Shown: piece after piece, positions 21,481-35,413 of the stretch | Layout of the letters: the number at the start of each line of letters is the position of its first letter | Position numbering within the stretch: the first letter of the stretch is position 1 | Source of the DNA: Hevea brasiliensis | Taxonomy: Eukaryota > Streptophyta > Magnoliopsida > Malpighiales > Euphorbiaceae | DNA: 64,000 bases | Reading direction: 5' to 3' | Assembly: GCF_030052815.1 (NCBI RefSeq) | Contig: NC_079496.1 | Coordinates: 7,571,278 to 7,635,277, forward strand | Notes under the pieces: model-generated | Database searches by the model: none | Seen by the model: only the letters and a program-made list of their open reading frames with translations | What the model was told of the DNA's origin: nothing | Position numbers and translations under genes: made by a program

Positions 21481-23850
21481 TTGGACTATATCAAATCAAT
21501 TGAAATTAAAACAAAAATTATAATTTTTTCTTAATAAAATTGTAATTATATAAGAAAAAAAAATCTAACTTTGAAGATTATTGTGAGAGTTCTCTTGAGA
21601 TTAATTGTGTTTATGAATAGTATAACTTTGAACTTGTAATGGATAATTTATTTTTATTGATAGTGAAAGATGACATTTCTATGGATGTAGCCCTCTATGG
21701 GATGAGTGAATTACGCAAGTAAATATTGGCATTTTATCTATTTGGTTTTTTTTTTTTATAGTTTACACGCTTTTACAATGTACGACACGAAATAATACCC
21801 GAACCCATTTAATTATATATATATATACATAAATTATATATTTTTTAATAATTTTATAGAGTATTTAAATTTTACTTAAATTATGATATATAAAAGTTTA
21901 TAAATATTGTTATAATATATATTATTTTTAATTATTTATTTATATAAATGAAATCAGATAATGGACATTCAATATATAAATTCCAAATCCAACATAGGTA
22001 TTATTTTTTAATTCGAATTTCTTCCAAAATTAATTATATACAATTTGAATTTGTCCTAAGAGGATTTGGTAAAATACATAATCCGATTCCATCTTTTAGC
22101 TAGGAAGTTTGTTTAGTTCACATTTTCTGAAAAGCTAATTTTTGCACAGACTAGTTATTTGGCTATGTGAATCAATTTTCATTAGGTATTTCATTATTTG
22201 GATTACTCTCTTGAGAACCTTTACGCTTTCTTGAAGCGTAACTTGTGTAGAATCTCTTATCCACGCTTTAGTCATATATGGTATTTTTTTTTTTCTCTTT
22301 TCCTTATTTACTCTAGCGAAGGAATATAAAAATCTATTTAACGCATACACTGCAATGGACCTTGTCCTTAATTGAATTAATTTTCAAGATATGTGATCGG
22401 CATCAAAGAAACAGCTCAAGTAAAGCCTTCCCCCCCTCCCCCCAAATTTAAAGCCATCCTTCTCGTCTCTTGTTGGATTAGGCAAACTAATGACAAGTAT
22501 TTGCCAAATTATATCAATGTAAATATTATTTAACTGTGTATGGCAAATTGATTTACATGCTAATTAATATATTTCTTATAAAGAGCCATTATTGTTGGTT
22601 ACTTTAAAAGCTAATTAATGTATTTGTTATAATTAAACACCCAATAATCCCTGAAAGTTTTGGTATTATCATTATAATTAATTGAAAATTAATTATTTTG
22701 TTTTTTTAGGAATGATATCTTATCAGTAGATTCTAGATATTAATTGCTAAATGACATTTATAGACATAAACCATTCACGCTATATTTTTTTATTGATTCA
22801 TTAATATTTTTTGGCACTATTATTTGAACTGGTATTACAAGAGTATTATTTCAAAGATATTTACTAAGAATTTTTAAACTTTAATATAAATTTAAATTGA
22901 CATATACTTCAATAATAAGAATAGATTTCGACCTCCAGTAGAAGCCAAATACAACAATAAAAAGACTTTAAAATAGCAAAACTTTTTTTTTAATTATTTC
23001 TTAACATCATTTAAAAGAGTGTTTTCTAGAAAAATAATTTCAATTCATTTTTTTTCTAACTTTCAACCATAATCTTAAACAAAAACGAAGAACAAAGTTT
23101 AAACCAAGAAAGAAAAAAACTAGGAGTTGAATCAAATGCTGGCTGTATTATCCTAATTAAATAAATTTTAAAATATGAGAAAAAAAAGGAAAAATTTCTC
23201 ACAATTATTGGGAAATATATATAATAATAAATTTGCAAGATAAGTATAAAGAGTATAATTTATGTACTTTGTCACATAATAAACAGCTATTTTCTCATTG
23301 TGTTCAATTAATTTCATTAATAACTTTCTTTATTGCTTAGGATATCAATCTAATTTTAGCCTTCCACAAATTCTTATATAAAAATAGTGTCATCATTTTC
23401 ATATATGTCTATTTCACTATCTTCCTTCCAAAATTGGCCATAATGAGAATAGTTCAATGAGCATTAAATTCATCAAATATGTGTTTGGAGAAGAGATTAT
23501 TCTGTATTCTTTTTCATTTCCCCTCAATTATATTAATTTTTTTGGTCAAGTAGATGGTTATACGTACCTCTTGCACACAGTTTTTTTTTTATAAACAAAA
23601 ATTTTATTAATTAATTAAAAATTTAGAGGAAAAAAAAAATTAACCTAAACCTAACCAATAGCTTCTCCCTCACACCCAACCTAGATAATTACATGTTTAG
23701 TGAAAATTCTTCCCTCTTGTAGACATTAATTAATCCTCCATCTATGCCCATTGTATAATACATGCTGCCAAAGCTAAATATGGTAAACAAATTACCTATA
23801 AATTAATGGGCATCCTTCAAAACAAAAATATACATATCCTCTCTCTCTCT
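21481..23850. other. AT-rich intergenic region, unit 2, no gene
   Basis: Includes about 1.1 kb (about 21815-22955) missing from unit 1. Features are a (TA)n tract near 21815-21830 and a C-rich run near 22430-22444. The 71-codon minus-strand frame at 22135-22350 recurs unchanged at 37047-37262, but this follows from duplication and there is no recognisable protein. Confidence 0.55.
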
Positions 23851-23856
23851 GTGTAG

Positions 23857-24099
23857 TCTGCACAGCAAACTTTTACGCACCATCACTGTGGCCCTAAAAG
23901 TCCTTATGCTTCTCCATGAATCGACTGTAGAATTTGTAACCATGTGTTTATGAGCTCACAAGCACTCATAGATCATATTGAATCTCACATGGCAGACTCA
24001 ACAAGGCAACCAAGCCTCATACCCTACCAAAGAAACCCATTTACCAACCCCTCGTCCCAGAACTTTTTGCCACCAACCTTGCCATTTGCCCGCAAATAG
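23857..24099 (+). pseudogene. C2H2 zinc-finger pseudogene, unit 2
   Basis: Same exon as 8819-9061: acceptor-like TCTGTGTAG before it and the finger CRICNHVF...SSQALIDH...H intact. However, the codon three before the first finger cysteine is TGA (CCA TGA ATC GAC TGT) where unit 1 has CGA. This stop separates the finger from the upstream part. The 3' end stops at the same TAG, with further protein-like sequence in another frame. Confidence 0.6.
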
Positions 24100-24654
24100 A
24101 TATAATTTGCCTTCTAATTTCCAAGAAAGAAACCCTATCTTCAGTGCAGTATCCCCAATGGTTTCTTCCTTTGCGGCCAACCTTACAGTTGCAAATTTCA
24201 TTGCTAGGTGTAACGAACAACTACACAATTGGTTCACAACAGGTACCTTTTCCTTATCAACCGCATGAAGTGGCCAAAAGTTAATTGTGTAGTAGATTAC
24301 TGTGAAGGGAGCTTGCATAAGTACCGTGCAGTGGAACACGGTGAGTGAAGTTCCACGAAGTTAAGATAGTAATCTTTTTTAGGCCACAACATTATTAAAA
24401 TTTGTTGAGTGATTTGTATAAGAGAAAAATAATTAGTGCATATAATTTTTTTTTGAGTTTTTAATTTATATAAATATGATTTTCACGATATTATGCAATC
24501 CAACCATATATATAATAGTGGTCATCTAATATCTTAATTAGAGTTTGTTGTGTTGTCACTTAAAAATGTGATGTACAATTCTATAAAGATATCCAATTGT
24601 TTAGCTACTTTATTAGTTTTATATCACATTCATTTCTCATGTCTTTTAAGAAAT

Positions 24655-25118
24655 ATTTCCACTTCTTCTCACTCTTCAATTATTTATTTATTTTTTTACA
24701 ATTCTCATGATTAGTGGTCCATTGATCACAATCATACCATGTCAGACCACTTTGAGATGTTCCTAGTCTTTTTTTCTTTCAATTTTCAAATATAGCTCTT
24801 ATTCCCTTCTCTAATATTAAAAAAAAAAATTATATTATGAATCAATAAACTAGACAATTATATTTTTAAGTAGTTAATTCTTAAAAAAAAAAAGAATTAA
24901 CTACTTAAAAAAAAGTTCTAGCTTACTGATTCATAACATAATTTTTTTTTTTTTGTTTTTAATGTTAGAGAAGGGAATTATGAGAGCTATATTTGAAAAT
25001 TGAAAAGAAAAAAGTCAAGATTTGGCTAGGAACATGTCAAAGTGATCGTGGTGAATGGACCACTAATCATTGGAATTGTAAAAAAAAAAAATAAATAAAA
25101 ATAGGAGTGAGAATAAGT
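24655..25118. mobile_element. Foldback hairpin (centre-deleted form), unit 2
   Basis: Same structure as 9585-10050 with only scattered differences. The inner palindrome centres near 24885. Confidence 0.75.
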
Positions 25119-25589
25119 GCAAATATGGGTAATTATTTTCTATCAATGGAATATGATAGTATGAACTAAGAAAGCAACAAATAATGATTCACCGAGTCTT
25201 GAAGCTATAACGGTGACTAAAATTATTGAGGCATCCTATTAAAGAATATTGAGGCATCCTATTAATGAATACAGAAAACTAAAAATTTTTAAATCTTTAA
25301 AATTGAAAACAATTATATTCAACACTCAAAATTTGTAACAGTGAATTGTAAATTTTTATGGTATTAAAAATATTTTGTGTTTATTTTTTTATCCATAAAA
25401 AAAAGAAAGCATTCATTATAATTTTTTATAATCTTTATTAACAAAATTTAAATTTTACTAAATTAATTTGAAGTTTAGATATAATTACTTTCATTCTTAA
25501 AATTTTATCATTTCTAACTAAAATTAAAACTTTTAATATTAATAATTATTAAAAGTTAAAATTTTTTCTTTCTAATAAGCTTTTTATTT

Positions 25590-25960
25590 TTTAATATTCT
25601 AGGGCTGATGATTTTGGATTGACATGTTTTACTTTGTTGGGTGTGGAATTGCTCATCTTAGATGGATGGATTTTTTTATTCATATTTTTTTTTGGGTTTT
25701 ATGTATATTAAATAATAAATTAAATTTATATACATTTACATTTAAAATATGTTTATCTCAAAATATTAGTCTGCTTTAAAATTATTTAGTGATCCAACTA
25801 AAAAAGAAACAATTAGAGAAGGTAATTTATGCATAATATAGTTTTTTTTTTTAATATTAGAGAAGGTAATTTATAAGAGTTATATTTGAAAATTGGAAAA
25901 GCAAAAAAAAATAAAGATTTCGCTAGGAATATCTCAATGTGGTGTCAATCATAGTATGGT
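25590..25960. repeat. Foldback-family arm in reverse orientation (unit 2)
   Basis: Duplicate of 10500-10890, near-identical. Confidence 0.65.
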
Positions 25961-27740
25961 TATCATTAATGTGTAAAGAGTTTCCCATTTAAAAAACATC
26001 AAATGCAAAAGGGTGTATAAGAATCAAGCCCAAATAACAAATAGGTTAATCCTAACTTTTTAATCAAAGCCCATATGAGCCCAATCTCATTTAAAATTGT
26101 AATAAATAATATGATATTAGATCTAGGTTTAATTTTAACTTTTGAGTGTAAACTAGATGTCAAATTAACTAATTAATTAGTTCTAATATTTTAGTAATGG
26201 TTGAATTAAACTCATATAAGCTCAATCTTGATACTTTATAGACTCTTTCAGAAGCTATTATGGAGAGTTCAAACTCAAATAAGGATGGATTTATTAATTG
26301 TTAGATAATTATCTCAATACAATTATCTAGTTTAACAGTTGTTAAATTCATTCTCATATAAGTTCGAGTTTTATTAAATACACCCTAATAATAATGATTA
26401 ATAATATTGTATGAAATTCGAGTATGCATGGTTTGTTTGATATTTACAATTAAGAAAAATATATTTTTGCATATATTAATTAAATCTAATACATTTTTAT
26501 TATAAAATTTTTGAAATAATTAATATTTTTTAAATAATTTTTAAATTATTTTAATAATATTTATAATAATATATATTTTTTACTAAATTAACCTCAATCC
26601 AAACTGGGAAAAAAAAATCTCAAACCAAACGAGCCATAGAAATCTGAGGCTCTGTATTTCACTTATTCTTCACTCTCTTCATTTTATGATAAATAAAATA
26701 AAATGATAGTCCCTTTTAATTGCAAACATTTGCCTTGACTATCTCCACCAGTATCTCGCATTTCTCAGTGGAGCTCTCAACGGTAGCGTTGAACATTTTG
26801 AGGTTATTTTGGTTATTTCATACAGATAAAACCTCTTAACGTAGATCTGGTTAGCTTGTCGATTTCTATAATTTTGATTATTAAAATGAAGGATTCGAAA
26901 TTAAATTGTGCGGACTTTAATTTTAAATTTTATATGATTTAATTTGAGATAATTTAACTGTTAATTTTTTTTTTTAAATTTTTAAAAGATTTGATCCAAT
27001 CAAAACAATTCCAATCCAATTTAATAACAACAAAAAACAAATTGTTTTTAATTAAAATTCATAAAACTCTAATTCAATTACAATTCAAGTTAAATCGAGC
27101 CGATATAGGACTTGTTTGACATTACTGTTGAAACTTTTATTGAAAAAATTACTTTTTCAAATATATTAATTAGAGTATTAAAAAATAATTAAAAATTAAA
27201 TTTAATCAATTTTAATAATAAAAATATTAAAATAATAAAATAATTTTTGTTAAATTATTTTTTTTAATAATATTTAAAATAATACTTTTTTATTTCAAGC
27301 TCTGAAACTCAATGCACAGGGCTACAATGTTTACCGTTCTCACGTTTCATGCAGTTTTAAATTCCCTAAAGTACCCTTGTTATTTTCTTTATTTACCTTC
27401 TGCTTGGATAATTCAACCATAACGTCGCTCTACGCCACTGGCAAAGAAACACAAACAAAATTTTCACTTCCCAGTTGGTATCCAAAGTCTCTTTCTCTCT
27501 CTACAACCACTTTCTCTGAACCTTTTGGTCTTTTGGCTTCTCTGCAACTTTACTTTGTCGAGCTTTCATTTACGGAGAGCCAAAATTGCCTTCATTTGTC
27601 CAATTCAGAGTCTTTTTTTATAGATCTTTAGAAAAATCTTTTTTTTTTTCCCGTTTCTGTTTCCTTTTTGGGTTCCCATTTGATGAGTGATTGATCTCGT
27701 TTTAGAGGAAACTAAAGGTCGTTTTGTTTTTTTGGCAACA

Positions 27741-29583
27741 ATGAAGTCTTCAAGTCGGCTTGACTCGGCTGTTTTTCAACTCACTCCAACTCGGACAAGG
27801 TATCGTTTCTCTCCTTTGATTAACTTGCTGACATGTGCAGCTGATTATGCACATAAAGCCACTATTGTTTAGTTTCCTTTTAGTAAATTTGTTGCCTTTT
27901 TTTATATAAAAAAAGGACTCACTTATTGTTTGGGTCCTAAAGGAGCAATCTTTTTGTTCTGATTAATTAGTGATTTCTATTATTAGAACCTTCTTGTTTT
28001 TTAAACGATCTGAATTGGTGGTCAGCAGGTACCTTTTTTTTTTGAATTGGATATTGTTACGTTCTACTTGTTTTTTCATTTCATTTCTGTGTTATGTTTG
28101 TATATCTTGTTATTAACAACATTGTTTTGATGAATTTGACTTTGATTCACACTTGAAAATTGTAGTGTCACCAAGGTAAAGTTTTAGTAGTTTACTTCTA
28201 ATATATTTTTAAAATTTTTTATTTTTAATTTTCTTGTTGATTTGTGAGTGGAATTTGCATTTGTAGAGTTTAATGCATTGGTAGTGAGGTTATTGATTAA
28301 AATATAATTAGCTATAGGTTATTGGTTCTCTCCGCAAATGGAAAGACGGAGAAAATAGCTTCCGGTTTGGTTAATCCATTTCTTGCCCAATTGAAGATTG
28401 CGCGATATCAAATGGCCAAGGGGGGTTACTCAATTATTCTTGAGCCAGAGCTTGGAACTGATGCAACTTGGTTCACAAGAGGAACAGTTGAAAGTTTGGC
28501 CTTGCTATTTACTGCTCCTCTCACATTCTGTCTTTTGTTTGTTGTTGTTGGTGGTGTCCATCAGCATTATGTTTTTCTTGGTTTTGATTTAGCCAATATG
28601 GGAATCCATTGACCCATGTTAAAATTCCCTACATTTTTCATATTCCCATTCTAGTTTTATGAAGATTCTGTGGACTAGCTAATAAAATTCTTTATTGTGG
28701 ATTCACAATTTGAAAAAGGGCAACAGCACTTGAACTTCAACATACTGGTTGCAATGATAGTTTATTAGGAGGATTGAGTTTTTAATTTGTTCAGTTTAAC
28801 AATTCTTATGTCATGACTTTTGAGTTTGGCCTTCATATTCACCTTCTTAAGCATAATTAATGAACACAGTTATGTAATATTCCAACCCTAATGATGCAAT
28901 GATGCAGACTAATATGCTTTGGACTTACAGGTTTGTTCGTTTTGTGAGCACTCCAGAGGTCTTGGAACGTGTGTATGCCTTGGAATCTGAGATCTTGCAG
29001 ATTGAAGAGGCAATTGCGATTCAAAGTAACAATGAAATAGGGTTGGCCATGGTATGATAAATCCTTGAGAAACTTATGATCTGTAAATCGGATCCTCTAT
29101 TTTGATTTCAGTCATTTTTTATTGCACAGGTCAAAGATCATCAAACAAAATCTGTGGAACACATTGAAGGTACTGTTGAAGAAGACATCTTCCATACCGT
29201 TTTTAGTTTTATGAACTTCATGTTAACTTTAATCTATTTGGAATGGTTATACATTTTATGCTTGCTTTTCACCCTCAGTTACTGTCAATTGATTTTTCTT
29301 CTTTTTCTTCCTTCTCTTTCTAGTGGGAGGAGGATATGTGTTATCTGGTTTTATACATACTTTTTTAGATTTTCCATCATGTGTTATAGTTGTATTAGCA
29401 AAGTTTTTTAATTTGAGGTGTTATATTTTATCAAGCTTTTATTATAAGAACTAGATTCTGAAGAATATAAATCTCCAGATTTGGTCATGTTTCTATTGGT
29501 TTTGGAATAACACTCAATGGTTTTTGACAGGTAGCAGGCCTCTGCTGGATTCTAATGAGGAGAAAGCCATTGTCCTTTACAAG
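27741..29583 (+). pseudogene. CIP7-like gene fragment, unit 2 (exon 2 damaged)
   Basis: Exon 1 is 27741-27799, exon 3 28931-29051, exon 4 29130-29169 and exon 5 29531-29583. About 50-60 bp containing the original exon-2 acceptor and the codons for C-D are replaced. A new AG at 28316-28317 (CTATAG before GTTATTGG) would still join in phase. The exon-2 donor is changed from AAAG|GTTGG to AAAGTTTGG, so the only nearby GT (28494) gives a frameshift. Exon 3 has IGLAM for IRLAM. This copy is less likely than units 1 and 3 to give the 151-residue product. Like the others it ends after exon 5. Confidence 0.8.
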
Positions 29584-30430
29584 GTGGGTGCACACCTAAT
29601 AATTCTCATACAATGGCTTTTGACAGTGAGAGAATTGTTAAAAGACCTTGAGTGGGAGCATATACCAAGGCCAGTGTCAAATCTCCAACGATTGCATCTT
29701 AATTTTTAAATTCAAACTCAATCATAATTAATCCAACCACAATGCCTATGACATTTTCCTAACGGTTTTCTAATGGGTACAAATTTGTATCCATTAAAAT
29801 TTATTTGATGCACTAACATGGTAAATTTTAATTTATAATTCATTAAATGACTTTTCAAATAATCAATACAAATATATAATCGTTAAGATTTATTTAATAC
29901 ACCACACTAGCACAAATAATTGCTATTTTAATGATAAATGAACCCACTAGTAAGGGAAAAGTACACTTACCATTAAAATTGTTGCTCCCCATGCTAGCGA
30001 GGTATTAAATAAATCTTAATAGGTGTAAAGGGCCAAAAAAAAAAAAAACGTAATTGTTGCATATTTGCACCAGTTAGAAAACTTATTCATTAAATGTAAT
30101 TTGTTGTGTTTATTAAATGTTATAGCCCTAAGTATCATGTTTCCATATCATATTGGCACATCTCAAGGTGTTTTACCCCTTCATATTGGAAAATTTCCCC
30201 CTTCATTGCCTTTCAAATTTCATGGGTAAAATTTTCCGTGGTAATCAAATTTTATATTAATTAATCTTCATGGTGCTTACAAAATTTATTAATTATAATT
30301 CGGTCACTAAACATTTTTAGTAATAAAATAAAAATTATGAAATAAAAAATAAAAAATAAGAAGATGCAACAAAGTAAAATAATTACAACACTTGTACTTT
30401 ATTGCAAACTAAAATTGTTTCAAAATTTTT

Positions 30431-30431
<1 letters not shown>

Positions 30432-30484
<53 letters not shown>
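30432..30484. repeat. (TAA)n microsatellite, unit 3
   Basis: About 17 AAT/TAA triplets at the same site as 2520-2577. Confidence 0.9.
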
Positions 30485-30485
<1 letters not shown>

Positions 30486-30624
30486 GTTAAGAAGTAATTG
30501 AAAATAAAATAAAAATTACAATAAAAAATAATTTAAATATATATAATTAAAAAAGAATGGAAAAAAAGGTAATAAATTATCTTGAAAAAAGAAAGTTTGT
30601 AAAAAAAAATAAAAAGAATAGGGG

Positions 30625-31123
30625 TCCATGTCACTGTTACTGAACAGTGACTTGGGATTTCGTTTTTGCACATATAATATATATAAAAATTCCTTTCTTT
30701 AATATTAAAAAAAAATGTGTTATGAATTAAATTAAGTTAGACAATTATTTATTTTTTAAGTAGTTATAATTTTTGTTAAAGAAAAGTAATTAATTTTATT
30801 TTGTTGAATAACTAAATTACTTTAAAGCAATATTTATATTTTGCAACAGATACATTTAAATGTTAAATTATATAAGTTTTATTGTTTAATATATATAAAA
30901 TCTATAGGAAATAGCCATAAATGAAAAAAAAAAGAAGAAAATATTCATCTAAGATGAGTAATTCCACACGCTAACAAAGTAGGACATGTCAATCCAAAAT
31001 CATCAACACCGGATTTTTTTTTGTTTTTTAAATGAAACTAGATTAACAAATGGGCATGTTTAGTGCACAAAGGATCTCATACCGAAAAGAAAAAATTAAT
31101 TAAATTTCAGTAAAGTTATTGAC
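30625..31123. repeat. Foldback-family arm (unit 3)
   Basis: Equivalent of 2700-3208, again interrupted at TTGAC (31119-31123) by the Gypsy solo LTR. Confidence 0.7.
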
Positions 31124-33525
31124 TGTAACGCCCTCACTAAAGGTGGTCCGTACATTTTATTGTTCTGACGACTAATGTCTGTTCGGACAGTTAAAATGTC
31201 TGGAACTACACCTAGACTATAGTGAGGAGGCATAAATTGAAGAAATAAATGTTAAGAAAATATAGGAAAAATGTAGAGAAAAAAATAAATTAAAGTTTAG
31301 AGAATTTATAATTTGATACAAAAATAATAAAAATAACTCAATATGCACTACTAAGGGCATTTTGGTCATTTCACCCCCAAAGGTGAATTTTGACCAAAAT
31401 GTCAAAATAAAAAAAAATTTAGAGAATAAAATAATTAACATTAATTAAAATTTAAGAAATAGATTAGGAAAATGAGAAGAGAAAAGAAAAGAAAAGAAAA
31501 AGCTTAGGAAAATTCAAAAAAAAAATATAAATAGGCACTAGAGGACAAACTCTCATCCACTTCTATCTTCTTCCTCCATTTCTTCTCTCTCTCTTTCCCT
31601 CATTTCCTCCATTGTTGTTAAGTTTCCAAGCTTGATTTCCCAAGCTTCTACACACCAAAACTCATAGCCCACTTCATAAAAAATACTCTCCACACCGTAA
31701 GGAAGCTATAGACACCCATTGGAAGTAAGAAATTTGAAGTTAGAGAAGCTCAAGTAAGGTTAGTGCACTAATCCCTCTTCTTCTCTTTATTAAACATGAA
31801 AAGCATGTTTAGGCAAGCATAAATATTATTAAAACAAAAAGAAAATCTAGAGGGAAGAACCCTTGAATTTTTGGCAGCCATGGAACTTGAAGTTTATTGT
31901 TTAAGTGATGAAAAATGGTTCCATGAGAATGTGTGATGAGTTGAAATGTTTGGGTGTTTGATTGTGTAGTGTTTGTGAAATTTTAAAACTTTGAAAACTA
32001 GGGTTTGTGTAAATGCTTGAGGACTTGGTATAAATGTTGAAATTGACCTATTGAGTTGAAATTGTTGCTTATAGAAGTGTATTGCATGCAAAATGAAGTA
32101 AGGAAGTTGAAGGAATTGAGATATTGGGAGTGTTCAATTTTCTGCAGGTTTGGACTCAATGAGTCCAGTGGGTTTATTGACCCATAACTAAAAATGTGTG
32201 ACTCCAATTGGTATGAGGCTAATTGGAGGTGAAAATAGACTCAAAATAGCCTATTTTTCATATGAACACCATACCCAAATTTTTCCAAAATCATGACCAA
32301 TTCTCTGCCCAAACCTGGATGACCAAACATTGAAACGTGTTCATTTGGTCATAACTCTCTCTATACTGGTCCAAATGACCTAAAATTTCATCAATGGAAA
32401 GCTTAGACATAGGGCTACACTTTTCATGAAGACCACTTGACCCAGTTTTGCTTTTAACTAAATCAAATTGTTAGCACAAATTGAGTCACTAAAACTGCCA
32501 ACCCCGAAAATGACCAAATGACCAATACGTGTTCATTTGGTCATAAATCTCTCTATACTGGTCCAAATGACCTAAAATTTCATCAATGGAAAGCTTAGAC
32601 ATAGGGCTACACTTTTCATGAAGACCACTTGACCCAGTTTTGCTTTTAACCAAATCAAATTGTTAGCAAAATTTGAGTCACTAAAACTGCCAACCCAGAA
32701 AATGACCAAATGAACAGTACATGTTCATTTGGTCATAACTCTCTCTATACTGGTCCAAATGACCTAAAATTTCATCAATGGAAATCTTAGACATAGGGCT
32801 ACATTTTTTATGAAGACCACTTGACCCAGTTTTGCTCTTAACCAAATCAATTTGTTAGTACAAGTTGAGTCACTAAAACTGCCAACCCAGAAATTGTCCA
32901 AAATACTGTTCCTTTGGTATGCTTGACCAGTTTTGGCAAAAATGCCATAACTTGGTCTCCAAAGCTGTAAATTGAGTGAAACTAGTGCCAAAAGTTTTAT
33001 AAGACATAGCACAACAATTTTTATGTTTTGACCAAGCTCTAGAAACCATTGCATCTTAGGGAAAATATTAGCCAAAGTTAGGAATTGAAATATGGAAAAT
33101 GTTAAGTTGAACCCAGAATGCCATTTGATACCCTTGTGTTCATTTGGCCATAACTCCCACTAGAAAATTCCATTTGAGATGTGCCAATATGATATGGAAA
33201 CATGATACTTCATTTTTAGATCTCATAAATAATTGCAAATGATATGATACACGAGAATATGATATAAAAATGTGTAAAATGAATATAGACCTGTTAACAG
33301 GTGATTAGTGGAACCTAACAGATGCTAATAAAACAGGGGAGGCTCTGTCCGGGTCTCCACAAAAATAAGATATATATATAAAAAAAAAAAATTTCACACA
33401 TAGAATACATGTTTTAAATGACATCAAAAGTTTACAATAGATATGATAAAACAAGATAGGGTGCTCCGGCACCGAATGTGGCACTTCTTGCTCGGCTATA
33501 CAGCAGACGGGTAAGGGGCGTCACA
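31124..33525 (+). mobile_element. Ty3/Gypsy-type solo LTR, unit 3
   Basis: 2,402 bp, same insertion as in units 2 and 4, with TTGAC on both sides (31119-31123 and 33526-33530). It keeps the canonical end TCACA. It is shorter because the internal tandem array has three main repeats instead of four (about 32335-32880). Confidence 0.85.
32335..32885. repeat. Tandem repeats inside the Gypsy LTR, unit 3 (three copies)
   Basis: The first repeat has lost the left palindrome arm (TTGAAACGTGTTCATTTGG). The second has a changed arm (ACCAAATGACCAATACGTG). The third is standard. Copy-number difference from units 2 and 4 shows expansion or loss after duplication. Confidence 0.8.
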
Positions 33526-33948
33526 TTGACGATGCTTCTTTGCACCTATTGATTACCACAACAACCAAATTAATTATGTTTCCTTGTTTTTTAATCTATT
33601 TCTTTTTTAATGAGTAATTTCTTTTTATTTCTCTCCTCTTAATCAAAATTTAATTTTCTCTTTAGGCCCATATGTGCTCGAAATCCTGGACGTATAGCTG
33701 ATTTAATTGCTTACACCAATATTTAGAATGCATCGTATGTATATATGTTCTTTTGCGGTGGTTAACTTAGCTACTTACTGGATATCTTTTAAAATTGTAC
33801 AATGCATATTTTCCTTTCATATTAAAGTGACAACACAACAAACTCTAAATAACATATTATATAACCACACCATACATATGTGGTCAGATTGGATAATTAG
33901 CAATTTTAGTAATTTTGCTGATTAATGAAATCATATATGTGCCAATAA

Positions 33949-34118
33949 GGTGTTAGTTGGATGGTTAACACTGAGACCTGGAGATGGTAAAATTTTAGCT
34001 AGGTTTGATTTTGAGGGACATCAAATCTCGTTACTTGTCTTTTGGGATTTTTCAAGTTATTTCTAAAGATTAGGAGTGATTAGTTTGATGGATAGAGGAT
34101 ACACTTAAAAAGAAAAAT
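33949..34118 (+). mobile_element. SINE-like sequence (unit 3)
   Basis: Duplicate of 3628-3804 with a shorter A-rich tail. Confidence 0.4.
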
Positions 34119-34818
34119 TCATGCAAAGAAGAACAATATTCTCTACTAATCTTCCACCTCATAGAACACCTCAACAATTTTAGTCATCGTTATAGCATCA
34201 GGGCCGAGTGGATCATTATTTGTTGCTTCCTAAGCCAATTTTCATTAGAAGATCAAGCTAAAAATTGTTAACATGGATCACATCATTAGTATACACACCA
34301 AACCAATATAAGAATCTTATTTTATTTTTACTATATTATAAAAATTAGCTATAAATTGAATGTGTCAGTTTTTTTTATTGAGTTTCTCATTGAAATAAGT
34401 AAAAATATAAAATTAATTTTAATTTGAATGAATATCTTATCATATTTTTATAGAAAGTTATTGTCGAAATTAGGTAAAAATGATTTATTAGTGACTAAAT
34501 TAAATCAATCATCTTATATTATTGGTGACCAAATCTTGAATAATTAGAGAATCATAAAAGCAGATTAGATAGAAATTAACACTGGGAAATGGAAAAGAAA
34601 ATGGTACACGAATTAATTCATTACCAGCATGAATGAAAAAGATATTACAATTACATTTATTCAAACCAGACCACCTGCTATAGTAGAGACTTTACCCTAA
34701 TAAAAAGACAATAAGTATTAGTACCTTGCATGACTCTGACTCTTAACAATAACACCAATTGATTCGTCTATGGTATGTATGCAAGGTTAATTAAACTAAT
34801 AAGCTCAACTTCACTTCA

Positions 34819-35300
34819 TCAATGGATGCTGTTGCTACTGCAGCTGCTACAGATGTCATCAATATCACCTTCAAAAGAGTCCTCATGTGCACTCACGCTA
34901 TCATTTTCTTCTCCATCACTTTGTGTTAAATCAATCACTTTTGAGGCACCTGCCGAACTATCCTTTTCCTCTCCATCACTTTGTGTTAAATCAATCACTA
35001 TAGGAGGAGCTTGAATCTGCTTTGCTCGTGCAAAGTTGGTAAAGCACTCTTTATAAGCGAGACTTGAGGTGGTGGCACTTCGCATTGATAGGGGAGGAGG
35101 TGGTGGAGGTGCACACGCATGGTGGCCTCGCCGTTTGGTGGCAGGACACTTGGAAAAATACTTTTTGTCGGACGATTAAAAGACCCCCTTTTGTTGTTTT
35201 CTAGTTCGATGCCAAATATGACACGGTTACATTTGTCACGCAGAATTTGGGTAGATTCTACGAAGTTTCCACGGCTTGAGTTCTGACTAGAGCCAGACAT
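34819..35300 (-). pseudogene. Small tandem-SIM protein, copy 3, frameshifted
   Basis: Begins MSGSSQNSSRGN like the others, but the span is 482 bp, not a multiple of three. Small indels around 35080-35125 change the Cys/Pro segment (CLC and poly-Pro lost) and restore the frame. A 1-base loss near 35018-35028 (GCTTTGCTCGTGC for GCTGCTGCTCAGGC) then shifts the frame before the SIMs. The first Cys of CxxC is Arg (ILRDKC). Both VIDLT repeats remain readable, but only in the shifted frame. The TATA box at 35406-35413 is intact. This is the only clearly broken copy. Confidence 0.8.
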
Positions 35301-35405
35301 GATGATGGAAAAAAAATGAAAAGTTTGCAAACAAAAATTGTACTTGCAAAAAGAAAAAATAATTTCTAAATGGCTTATGAAGGATGAGGGATCAAGGAGA
35401 GTCCG

Positions 35406-35413
35406 TTTTATAG
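35406..35413 (-). promoter_or_regulatory. TATA box of SIM-protein copy 3
   Basis: CCCTATAAAACGG on the minus strand, unchanged although the coding region is frameshifted. Confidence 0.65.

Larger units (their letters stand above)
15160..30188. repeat. Tandem duplication unit 2
   Basis: About 15.0 kb with the same order of parts as unit 1. It carries the Gypsy solo LTR (16067-18655) and lacks the Copia solo LTR. From the LTR to about 59.9 kb-equivalent it is closest to unit 4: both encode the 159-aa SIM protein and both end the LTR in TCATA. Around CIP7 it is the odd one out against units 1 and 3. Confidence 0.92.

Noticed and set aside
22135..22350. 71-codon minus-strand frame, identical at 37047-37262
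   Set aside because: Identity reflects recent duplication; disrupted in unit 4 and absent in unit 1; no known domain.
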